Source: Triplophysa rosa (Eukaryota; Chordata; Actinopteri; Cypriniformes; Nemacheilidae). Taken from it: DNA of 64,000 nucleotides. Positions within the stretch are counted from its first letter, which is position 1. The number at the start of each line of letters is the position of its first letter. This document shows positions 35,843-47,000 of this stretch, piece by piece. Both the position numbers and the translations under genes were made by a program. Location of the stretch: assembly GCF_024868665.1 (NCBI RefSeq), contig NC_079905.1, positions 9,325,080 through 9,389,079 of the forward strand. Direction: 5' to 3'. Under the pieces are notes generated by a model. It searched no databases. It worked only from the letters and a program-made list of their open reading frames with translations, and had not been told where the DNA came from.

Positions 35843-38800
35843 ATGTGGTTTATTTTAGCAGGAGTCGTGATTCTGTGGTGTACTATAGGTAATGATTTAT
35901 GTAACTTATATTATATAAAGTTAATATATTAATATATAATAATACAAGGAAGCAGGAGATATATTTTATCTCAAACGCGCATGAGTGATCTCGTGATTTG
36001 ATCGCTGCGGCACATTTCCTGTTGTAGTTCTACACATAACTTGTGGCGCAAAGGACCATTGCATACTTGCACCACAAGTTTAATAGCACATGAAGGTAGA
36101 AGAAAGTCATCTTTGTGTCTATGTCCGCAGATGCCACACCACTTGGTGGCAGAACAGTTCCAGATTTCGGAAAGACGTACCATGTTAAAGGTATATTTTA
36201 AAACAGAAGCCATATTCAGTGATGTTTCTCTAATAATGTTAATCTTGCACGAGTCGCTTTTTTCCTAGGTGTGATATCATTGCCTTATGCTGAGATAAAA
36301 GAACCGTTTGAGGCGTGGTATGATCTCGAGGGGAAGAAAAGTCGAATCGATTATTATCATGGTCAGTGATCTATTCTCTTAATAAACTCCTGAAGTTTAG
36401 CAATGGAAGTAGATGATGCACTGTGTGTTGCCATGTTTCTGTGTGACTCGTGCAGGTCAGGTGAGCACTTTTCAGATCGGGACTGACTTGGATTATGGTG
36501 CCCTCTACAAAATCACTCCAGTGACCACTGAGACAGAAATCAATGTTATGAAGTGTTTCCAACTCAATGGCACCAAAGATGAGCCAGTACTTCCACAGGG
36601 AGCCCTGCCTGACCTTCGGGGTTTTCAGGTAGCCTATGTGCTGTTTTAAGATTTAGAGAACATTACAGTCAAACGAATGAAAAAAGAAGTGCATGTCATT
36701 GTGTGTTTGCAGTTTGAGACGATAGAATATTACGCAGGTGCTTTGTGTGAGGTCTGGAAAAATATCACAGTGGTTGGCCATAAGAAGAGCACATATCGTC
36801 TATGGGTAACGCGTTGGGAAGGAAACGATTCCCCGGCCACACCCTGGCACTACGAGATGATGGGCTTCAACACACTTTTGGGCTCCCACTTCGACAAGTA
36901 CCTTATAGACTACAGTGACTACAGCCCCCGCACGGACCCTGGCATTTTCAAACTACCTGAGGGTATGCAGTGTAATGGTCTTGTCTGCCTTTATTACAAT
37001 TATAAAACTGAAAACTAATACTCATCCTTTAGGAATGACCTGTGGAAATTTCCCTGGTCCTGGCGTGGAGCATCATCTATTAGCCAATCCCATTCAAGAT
37101 CTTGTTTACGCTTCCCCTGTTGGCCACGCCCACCGTATGTTCGGCCACTTTAAGGAACAGTATACTCGTCAATATGACAGCGAGGAGGAACATGAGGAAC
37201 GCGAGCACAACTTTGTACATAATGTGCGGTGAGGAATTAAAGCATTTCTGTGTTCGATACATTATAAAATACTATAGAGAAGTAGTGTAACAATATGCTT
37301 GACTTGTTTGATAAATACACTCGCAGGTATGTTCACTCTATGAACAGAGCTGGTCTTTCGTTCTCTCTTTCTGTGAATTATCTGGCTGATCGATCAGAGG
37401 CAGAACTGGCTGTGATGAGAGGAAGTAAAGGCAGACGGACTCCTAGAAAGGCTCGGCCCCTTCCCGCTGACATTCGCTCGGTGGCCATACCTGATTCAAT
37501 GGACTGGAGGCTGTATGGTGCGTTTCAAGAGGCTTTTCGCAGATTCATTTGGTTGTGTTTTTATGATCAGAAAATGTGAACTCTGTATTACTGTTTTCAG
37601 GTGCAGTGACCCCCGTGAAAGATCAGGCTGTGTGTGGATCCTGCTGGAGCTTTGCCACCACGGGAACCCTAGAGGGAGCACTTTTCCTTAAGGCAAGTCT
37701 ACACACATTTTAACACGCATTACTAATAATAACAGAGGTGTGATGATATATAACATATAAGTAACGTCATAATCATAAACCCAGTATTGTGTATCACATC
37801 GAATCACACCCCTAACTAATACACATAAAACAGCAGTTCCTATTCACTACACCATACATCTTTTTCCTGTTTTTGTCCACTTGTGAATTGAAATGAATAC
37901 CATGCCTTCTTATGAATGTCTTACATTGTTGACTCTTCTGTGTTATATAACTATGGCTATTACGTACTAAGAGATATTTTTCTGTTTTTTTAGACAGGGA
38001 CGCTAGTGTCATTGTCCCAGCAGATGCTTGTGGACTGTACATGGGGTTTTGGAAATAATGGTTGTGATGGAGGAGAGGAGTGGAGAGCGTTTGAGTGGAT
38101 GATGAAACATGGTGGTATTTCTTCAGCAGAAAACTATGGAGCATATAGGGGCATGGTGTGCACATACTAATACAACATATGTTCAATTCACCCAAACTTT
38201 TCAAATTGGTGTCGCATGATCCCTCCACTGCAAACTTTTCAAGAACTGACCTTTCTAGTCTGTATTCTGATAGTTTATGCATTGTGAAAATTAGGTTTGT
38301 GATACAAAAGATTGGTGTGCGTGCGTGCTGGTTTAGCTATATTTGTGAGGGCCAAATGTCCTCAGTACCACAGTGAAATACATGTGAACCCACTTGTGAG
38401 GACATTTTACTGGTCCTCACTAAATAAAAAGGCTCGTAATTCGCTCAAATAGTGTTTTTCTTTAAATGTAATAAAGTGCACGTTTGTGTGATTTATTAGG
38501 TTAAGGGTTAGGGTTAGGGATAGGGGATAGAATATATCATAAGCCTGATATAAAATCAATGGAAGTCTATGTAATGTCCTCACTAGTATACTCAAACAAA
38601 CCTTTGTGTGTGTGTGTTTGTTTTCAGAATGGTTTGTGTCATTATGATAAGTCATCCTTGGTGGCTAAGGTGAACAGCTACACAAACGTGACCAGTGGTG
38701 ATATTGTGGCACTGAAGGCTGCTATCTTTAAATTCGGCCCTGTAGCGGTCAGCATTGATGCTGCTCACCGCTCTTTCGCCTTCTACACCAATGGAGTCTA

Positions 38801-41800
38801 CTACGAACCAGCATGCAGTGAGTCCACACATTCATGATTTAACATACAACCTCATAAAAGATTACTAACATGACATGCACAAGTTTCATATGTAAGGCCA
38901 TTTCCCTGTTGCCATACTGCTTTATACACAGAAAATGTTACAGAAAAGTAGTATGCATTGTTTAAAGGTCCAGTGTGTAATTTTTTTGCAGGATCTATTG
39001 ACAGAAATGCAATATAATATACACAACTATGAGGTGTATAAAGACCTTACATAATGAAGCGTTATGTTTTTATTACCTTAGAATGAGCTTTTTCTATATA
39101 CATACACCGCGGGTCCCCTTGCATGGAATTCACCATGTTGTTTCTACAGTAGCCCTAAACGGACAAACTGCTCTACAGATCGCATTTTGTAAATTTGTTA
39201 TCCCCTTTGGCAAAGATGTGAAAACGTGTTCTCTGTCAGTCATCGTAGTGCTTCGAAAGGGAGGGGTGGAGTGAGCCATTGGGTTGCAATTAACAAACTT
39301 GCCCCTAGATGACACTAAATTTCATACACTGGACCTTTAAAGTAAACCAACATGAGCTTTGAATAGCCCTGGTGCAAACCAACAATCAGGGCTGGGCAAA
39401 AATACATGAAAATGTATTTTAAAATAAAATACCTTAATCTTATGTGTATCAAAATACAAAAGCCACACCACGTATCAAAATAAACTACAGTATTTTTGTA
39501 TTTTAAAAATACTAAAATATACTTTTATAAGGGAGCATGACGTTTATTCGCAAACCTTCCATCAATCAATTGGCCTATTTTATTTATCTCTTCACCATTA
39601 CACTGACTCTGTTGATTAAGTAAAGAATTTTTGATGGCAACAGCTTTTCTCTGAGTCATGCAATAAATCTGACATATGCAACCAGCTAACAGATCAAATA
39701 TTCGCATATCCCTGTGATCTCCCAGATAAAGCTTATACCGTGTCTACACCGGACGTGACACGATAAAAGACAATAGAACACACTAGCACCCATTTGATTT
39801 TTAATTTTGTCCACACTGGATGCAGCGCGAAGCGATAAACCCATTAAGAAAAAGCCGCTGTCGTGTCATGCCGGTGTAATGCCGAGAAATGCACCCCTGC
39901 CAAATTATGCACCCACCCTCCCCACAATGGTTAGGGTGAGGATTAGGTGTTAGGGGATAGGCTAGGATTAGGTGTGGGGAGGGGTTAGAATTAGCCAATC
40001 GGACATCGTGTTACCGGTCGTGTCTGGTGTAGACACTATTGGGCGGTTTCCCAGACAAGGATTAGTTTAAGCCAGGACTAAGCCTTAGTTAAATTAGGAT
40101 AATTAATTTGTTTTAAAAAACATACTTTACAAAAAAAATATTACTGTGTGCATCTTGAGACAAAACAATCACAGTGATATATTTTAAGATATGTCCTTGC
40201 AAGTTGTTTTCGATCAAGGCATCTCTCACATTTTAAGTTAGTCTGAGACTAGTCTTAAACCCTGTCTGGGAAACTGCCCCTATGTCAGTTTTGAAGTAAC
40301 CAGCAGTTTAATGTTCAAAAGTTTGCGAATGCAGGGGCGTAGCTACATGGTGGCCATGGTTGGCCACGGCTACCCCTGAATGATGGATGGCCACCTATCT
40401 GGCCACCTCTGTTGTGCAAAGCAGTTTTAAGATGTGTGTCGGAGTTTACGGAGTGCTGCTCAGATCATTTAGCATATGCACTGAAAGTAATGCGAGAGCA
40501 TTACTCTCGCGTTAATATGATGTCATACGGTGACGCACTGACGCAAACAGTCTGAGCGCTATAGCTGAACAGCTGCTAACCGCTTCGTGACAGTGTACTG
40601 TCTGTGTACCATTGAAGGTCATCGCGAGCAGAAGGATCAGGTCAGTCTTGTTTAACTGGATTTCATTTATTAATTAAATTTTTGCGAAAGTTTAAGTTGG
40701 GGTACTGCAATGTTTATTTTCTATAAAAAATGCTAACTTACTGCAAATGGTAGCTAGCAAATTATTTTAAAATAATGTTAGCACATGAAAGCATTGCAAA
40801 TAAATTGTTTACTTTACGTTCTTTGTGTATGTTTTTGACCAGCAAACTATGTGTAATGAAGAATTGGTGTAAATTACAGTAGAAGTTAAAGAATTTCTGT
40901 CTGTAAGGATTTTTTGGTCACCCTAATAAAATCACTGGGTCTTACCTGGCCACCTCTAAAAAAAAGTTCTGGCTAGGCCCCTGTGCGAATGACTCATAAT
41001 TGTATCCTAATTTAGTTATTTGGTGTTTGGTAACGAAGGGCCTACTTTGCATCAGCAACACTGACTCAATGACAAACAAGTCATTCATAAGAAGACAACT
41101 GATGGCACCTGTATTCATAGCAACTAGTTTTTAATCATCTGATTGTTAATCGTAAATATAATATATGTGTCAGGCATTTGTTCTTGCTATAGTTTGCAAA
41201 ATCATGATTCTACTATAAGGGTACAATATTTTATTAAAAAAAAAACATTTTAGCATTTCAACACTAATTAAATGATCAATATGTTTTCGGAAAGTAGCAA
41301 CAGAACTTGTCAACTTGACAAATTCTAACAAAAACAGTCAAACTGAGACCACATGTCTCTTTAGCTACTGATGTCTTTCAACACAACACATCATGTAAAC
41401 TGGCAAACTATTAGCCTAGGCTACCAAAATAAACACCAAAACTTAACTGAACTGATAAAAATTATAGCAATTTATGCAAAAGACGATGGAAATCTGGTAG
41501 CCTGCATGTTTCTTTCGTTGTCCACTTTTCTTCCACATGGATCTGTTTTCAAGTCTGCTTTCCTTTAGCTCAGCTCAGCATGGCGCTAGCAACGTCAAGG
41601 TCATGGGTTCGATCCCAGGAATTGCACATACTTTTTAACAAATGTATAGTAAAATGCACTGTAAGTCGCTTTGGATAAAAGCGTCTGCCAAATGCATAAA
41701 TGTAAATGTAAGTCAGGGCAAACTACTGAGTAGGCACCAATCAGAGGCCGCATTTTTATGTCATCATGTAGACTTCTTACGAAGTATTTTACAGTATTTT

Positions 41801-42174
41801 AAAACTACAAAAATACAATCCCTAAAGTATTTTGATACAAAATATGAAGCTATTTTCATCACCCTTATCAAATACAAATGACAAAATACTATTTTGTATT
41901 AAAATACATGTATCGTAAATACTGCCCATCCATGCCAACAATGCATTTAGTTTACATACTTTTTGACACATGTTTGATATCTACAGAAAATGGAACAGAT
42001 GACTTGGATCATGCTGTGCTGGCAGTTGGTTATGGGGTCCTGGAAGGTGAGCCCTACTGGCTTGTGAAGAACTCCTGGTCCACTTACTGGGGCAATGATG
42101 GTTATGTACTAATGTCTATGAAAGACAACAACTGTGGTGTCGCTACTGATGCTACATATGTTACGTTAGCTTAA
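35843..42174 (+). CDS. Papain-family cysteine protease, counting factor-associated protein D-like, 11 exons, 546 aa
   Basis: Secreted or lysosomal C1A peptidase with a long N-terminal extension. Exons: 35843-35888, 36131-36190, 36269-36361, 36456-36628, 36713-36962, 37033-37228, 37327-37517, 37601-37692, 37994-38155, 38628-38817, 41987-42174; 1641 nt in frame. The signal peptide is about 1-15. About 200 residues of a lipoprotein-like extension ([19 protein letters not shown] and onward) precede an inhibitor-type prosegment ([20 protein letters not shown]) and the mature enzyme near 320. Catalytic residues are present: Gln345, Cys351 (CGSCWSF), His493 ([11 protein letters not shown]) and Asn513 (KNSWSTYWG). 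The match is to the CFAD-like proteases known from fish and Dictyostelium; I do not know a settled vertebrate symbol. The intron after exon 8 has a GC donor (AAG|GCAAGT). The last intron is 3.2 kb and full of transposons. AATAAA lies at 42211-42216. Confidence 0.9.
38315..38622. repeat. Repeat bounded by GTGTG runs, related to 8837-9172
   Basis: GTGTGCGTGCGTGC at the left and a TGTGTGTGTGTTTG run at the right bound a block containing TGTGAGGACATTTTACTGG, AAGTCTATGTAATGTCCTC and GGTTAGGGTTAGGGATAGGGG. It ends within 6 bases of the exon 10 acceptor of the cysteine protease gene. Confidence 0.6.
38961..39342 (+). repeat. MITE, family B (best-preserved copy)
   Basis: Inverted ends TTTAAAGGTCCAGTGT and ACACTGGACCTTTAAA enclose about 350 bp. 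Related copies lie at 43629-43905 (reverse orientation, internal deletion) and 13887-14141 (degraded). Lies in the last intron of the cysteine protease gene. Confidence 0.85.
39738..40036. repeat. Small inverted-repeat MITE
   Basis: Left end GTGTCTACACCGGACGTGAC and right end GTCGTGTCTGGTGTAGACAC are inverted with few mismatches. The core has GATAAACCCATT and a GGTTAGGGTGAGGATTAGG segment. No open frame. Confidence 0.7.
40041..40280. repeat. Small inverted-repeat MITE
   Basis: Left end GGGCGGTTTCCCAGACAAGG and right end CTGTCTGGGAAACTGCCCC are inverted. The core contains TTAGTTTAAGCCAGGACTAA and AGTCTGAGACTAGTCTTAAA. It begins five bases after the previous element ends. Confidence 0.75.
40332..40983. 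mobile_element. hAT-type MITE, 652 bp, with 8-bp target-site duplication
   Basis: Ends CAGGGGCGTAGC and GCTAGGCCCCTG are inverted with few mismatches. A perfect 8-bp duplication TGCGAATG lies at 40324-40331 and 40984-40991. Near the ends GGTGGCCATGGTTGGCCACG and ACCTGGCCACCTC are subterminal GGCCAC repeats. No transposase is visible. Confidence 0.9.
41565..41710 (+). repeat. tRNA-derived SINE with L2-type tail
   Basis: The head has tRNA-like promoter boxes (TAGCTCAGC..., B box GGTTCGATCCC) within GCATGGCGCTAGCAACG. The tail is GTAAGTCGCTTTGGATAAAA followed by GCGTCTGCCAAATG and ends in ATAAATGTAAATGTA. Lies in the last intron of the cysteine protease gene. Confidence 0.9.
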
Positions 42175-44094
42175 TACACACATCCTTCTAAAAATCACAT
42201 GACACCACTAAATAAAAGTTTTTAATTTTATTTTAATGCAGTATTCTGTATGCTGGACAATTGTTCACAGTTTTATTGTGCTTCAGTTGGAATGTCAATA
42301 AACGGAAAATCTTAACAAAATGCTTGTTTGTAAATGAAATGCTTTTCAAAATGCAGCTTCGGAGGCAGAACCCCCTAGAAAAACACTTTCGCACGGGCAG
42401 TGGTCAACAATTACATGGCCTACATATCCCCTTATCAAACTCATTCCGATGTTATTTAACATTGGAAGACAAATTGCACAATAAAAAGATCATTTCTAAC
42501 AAATGACTGCATGCAGTATAACTACCATTCTTATGTTTTGAAAATTAATGTAAAATTGAAAATATTGACTTTGTCATTTGGTGGTGTGTGACTGAGGTTG
42601 GACCATGTGACCATCAACATAAGTTTTTCTCTGTAATAGTATTCTCAAAAAAGTAAGATTGACCCCACAAGTTAAAATATGAATGCAGCAGCCTTAAAGT
42701 TTTTTGTTGTACGTTTACGAATGTTTTCTTTACAAAATGAAAATCAAATGGATCCATATAGAGTTCATACATCAGCACTTAACAATACAAAATCATTTTC
42801 TAAGCTAAAATGAATTGTACATGCTCTTAAAACCATTTCAACTAACATCACTAGCAAAAGTAAATAAAAGCCTACACGAGAAATATCTGTGGAATATTCC
42901 GAAAAATGAAAGCATAAGTACTGCTTTATACAGAAGGCACTACTTGACACCCAACAAGCCCAAACACACACAAATGTTGACCTATTGTTTAGTATGGGTA
43001 ATAAGGTCACAAACATATCAATAAACCCATTCTAACATCCTTAAACTACCATCCACTCTGTGTAGTACTGAGAAGATTGGCATCTTATTCAATTTCACAT
43101 TTCTAAACAACACTTAAAATGTTCTGCAAGATACAATGGCTTCAAAACAAAACACAATACACTGCTTCCTTCGAGTGCACTGCAGGGCAAATTCCCTCTT
43201 GTAATATGAAATATCCACCTTGGAGTGTGTAAATCATTCAGAACCTGGATCTGTGACAAATACTGTACATTTAATATTGAATTACAGTAAAGTGATATTA
43301 GTATAAGAATTGATGTGGTTAGCTGTAGGTAACTGCCTTTACCTGTCAACTCACCCAACATTACTGAGACTTACTGATATACTTCTGCTGGTTTTGCATT
43401 TGCTTAATGGGAAGATACAGTTTGTCTGCATGTGTTTGTGTATTTAAATCTCTGTGTGGCTGAGACGTATGGAGAGTAGCATATCTCAGGAACACTGCGG
43501 CACACCGCAATGGTATATAGAAGTGCTGTGCAACCGTATTTGAAATTATACTTTCATAAGTTTACATGTCATTATAACATCCAAATACGGTAGAATGCCA
43601 TTTTCTCAGTTTCCCATTTCTCTCTGCTTTAAAGGTCCAGTCAGTGAAATATAGTGGCAAGGTTGTGAATTGCAACCAACCTCACTCCACCACTCCCCCT
43701 CCCTTTCGAAACACTAGACGGCTGACAGAACATGGCTAATTACATGCAAGGGGACCCGCGGTATATGTAGATAGAAATAGCTTATTCTAAGGTAATAAAA
43801 ACATAACGCTTCTTTGTGTAAGCTCTTTATACACGCCTGAAGGCATAGCTACGTATATTATATTGCATTTCCATCAATAGATCATCCCAAAAACCTCCGT
43901 TTTTTTTAAATGTCTGTACACAAGTAAAATCTAGAGCCTACAGGCAAACGTATTTAGGAAACGTGCAAATATCTGTCAAAGTCACACAGAAGAGGCATTT
44001 TTTGCATCAAAACTTAAATCTCCCCATTTATGAAAATGCTAATGTAAAATGTAGAAATATTTGAATATAAGGCTGCATAGTGTTGTGCGATCAT
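42175..44094. other. Protease/slc22 tail-to-tail region
   Basis: Convergent 3' ends. No coding region is supported. It holds the 3' UTRs of both genes, AT-rich DNA and a family B MITE at 43629-43905. The end of the slc22 transcript could not be fixed. Confidence 0.6.
43629..43905 (-). repeat. MITE, family B, reverse copy with internal deletion
   Basis: Reads TTAAAGGTCCAGTCAGTG at the left, then GTTGTGAATTGCAACCAAC, GGGGACCCGCGGTATATGTA and TAAGGTAATAAAAACATAAC, matching the reverse complement of 38961-39342 except for a missing middle block and a decayed right end. Confidence 0.8.
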
Positions 44095-47000
44095 TTATGT
44101 CGATCTGAACTCCTCTGCTAAACTCTGTAGTTCTTGGTCTTCTGTGCTGCTTTGTGATTGGCTGGTTTTTACTGGAATTTGTCCGTCATGTTTCTGAGGA
44201 TCAGACCTAAAGGAGTAGAAGAGAAAATTACTCAAATTTTACCCGGTAAAATTTTTGAAAATTTGAAAAAAAAATTTGTTAGACTATGCTTTTATTTGTT
44301 TAGATGAATGTGGTGTGATCGTTCACCTCTCTGCATCAAAAATGCTGTTTGGTAGTGGTTGATTGGCAGTCTCAGGCAATGCCAGGGCAAGCAGTGCGGC
44401 AAGCAGAGGGGTGGAGCCAAATATCACCATAGGCACAACAGGTGCATGGCGTCCAAGCAGGTTTATTAGTGGAGCTAAAACTCCTCCCATGCGTGCGAAC
44501 ATAGAAGCTACGCCAATACCCGTCTGCCTGTCGAAAGACAGAAAAGCTTTCCACATAGTATATAGATTTACAGTTCTAGATGATTTTGAGCAAGGGGTGG
44601 TAGTCTCGGCTATCACAAATGTCAGCATTATCACAATCTGGGCTTTAAGTATTAAGTCGAAATAGCAGCAGTTTCTGGTCTTTATTTGTGTCACACTTAA
44701 GGTCAAACTCAACCCAGAGAGGTGGATAAGAAGAACGTGCTGGCCAAGCATTTGGTCATCATGAATGACACTTACCATCTGTTTCACAGCATGATGACAA
44801 ACAGGCCACTTCTGTTACGATATCTGAGAGAACACTTGTACATATTTTTCCTCCCTGCCTATATCAGGATGCAAAAACTGCCAAACTGAGCCTTTGGCCA
44901 TTTCATGTTTATCTGTTGCTTTCACACTTTAATTGTAGCCTTCAGTTAAGATTAAGATTGTGTAGATGTGTGTACCTGAGAACGGTTGGGATAAGTTCTG
45001 CGGAATAAATGTAGATGATGGCAAAAGACGCTGTAATTCCAAATTTCCCCACCATGGCTAAAGCGGTCCGAACATTAAAACTGTCTGAAGTAAGGAGAAT
45101 AAGTAAACAATGGAAATGAGTAAAACAAAGAAAAAAGTAAAAACAAGCATTTTGTTTAGTGTCCTCAACAAATCACTTGAGTACACTTATGCTTTAAGTG
45201 TCCATCTGCAAGGTTTTAATTGTTGATCAATGTGTCAAAATGACTGTTTACAGTTCTTTTTTAGCATCTCACACTGTGAACATTCCTAAAACAGCTTGTC
45301 AAAATATAAATGGTTCAACTTTTAAAAACATGTTTTCACAGCTGTGTGCATGGCCTGTAATCCTCAAATAGTGTTAAACGCTGTTGATGTCTCAAACTGA
45401 AAGTCTGTACAGTACAGTGTTGACCCAAATTGCAGCTTGTGGGATCATGGGGGACCACTAAAACACATCTCAAAACTAAGAAAGAGACGTTTTTGCATTG
45501 TCTGTTCTGTTACTAGACAAGAATAGGTGTGAAATAAAAATGTTATGCAATTATTGTATATTTCAAGCGGCTGTGCCCATCCCTAAAATAGAAAGGTAAA
45601 ACGTTTCAAACTTAGAAAAAGAAAATTGCTTATACTATACAATACTTATACTATGCCCTAAAAGTACAGTATGTACTGATATTGCTAAGGAAAAGTATTT
45701 CGTATTTATTCATTATTTCTTATATAATGTTTACTGTATATACTTACATTTACTAATTCAGTGACGCATCACTTATTTGAATTTATTGTTGTGGGTAATA
45801 TCAGCCGTTTAAGTGTTCATACACTTTTCATCAAGAGTACTCGTATCAACATACTATGATTTGGGACATAATTCTTCATTTGAATACTAGTATGGATAGT
45901 ACGTGAATTGAGATGCAGGGAAAGAGAGTGGCTGTCGTTTCATTTGATTGGTCACCTTCTGGAATGGCGAGAGTGAGTAGACACGCCCCTCCTCCCACAG
46001 CAAGGAACACACTCAGCGGGATTCGCCGACTGTAGGGCAAGAGGACCAACACCAGAGACCTTGCAGGTACTTCTACCAATCCAAACATGAACTGAGTAAG
46101 ATAAAGGTCTACCCCCAGGTCAGACACACCAAGAGACAGCCCATAATACACCAACACATTAACAAACCTGCAGAAACAAAGAGAAAAATCAGTTAAGAAA
46201 CACTTTAATATGCACTGGTTCTTGAAACTTGAAATGCTGAATTTTTGCATGTTGTTATTACATTTGTGACTTGGTTGGACATGGAAATTTTAACTTGTCT
46301 GTCTGGAACGTAACATAAAAGTAAATTATGCAAATTATGTAAAGCACAGGTACATTTAAAGACTCTAATCGCACCAGATGTAGTACAGTATGAGAGCCCT
46401 TTTTCTCATCTGTGGGGTCCGAACTAGGTCAGCAGCAGTATATTGAGTCCGTCCTTGCGGGACCTCACTTCGCTCCACCTGTGACAGCAGGAACAGAAAT
46501 AAAATAGACTCAGAGAATCAAACTCAGTTAATTAAACTTAAAAGTTGGCACAGATAACAGTTTCCACTACAGAATCCCTACATCTACCTTTAACTTCAAT
46601 TTCAATGGCAGACTTCTTTCACTCAATGGCCGGATGGTGAGAAAGTCATCTCCTTGTAGCCCTGGTGATTTAAACCGCTAGCTTCAGTCTATCACTTCCT
46701 ACAGACTAATAAACAAAGGTCCCCTTGGTAGACTGGTTGCTTAGGGTGGGTGATGGTTGTCATGGTGATGATTACAGAGCTCATAGACATTTTTATGGGA
46801 TTTGAGGATCGTGCCAGAGGCGTGACGAAAAAGAGGGGGGGGTGAAAGAGAGGACAGCTCACAAGAAAGTCTGTTTACCTGAACGGTGGGAGGTAACACG
46901 CAACCATTAACCATGGCCGCCTTACGCAAAAGAACAATCGCTTCCTCTTTTCTGTTATTCACCAACAGCCAACGGGCTGAATGTGGAAGAACCCTGTGAA

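Noticed and set aside
38500..38535. Telomere-like GGTTAGGG motifs (also near 9045-9065)
   Set aside because: Only two units, degenerate, and part of a dispersed repeat bounded by GT microsatellites; not an interstitial telomere.
39029..39315. Open frames on both strands in the last intron of the protease gene
   Set aside because: They fall inside the family B MITE, copies of which occur elsewhere with stops.
41565..41640. Possible tRNA gene
   Set aside because: It has tRNA-like boxes but no intact cloverleaf, and it continues into a SINE body and LINE-type tail.
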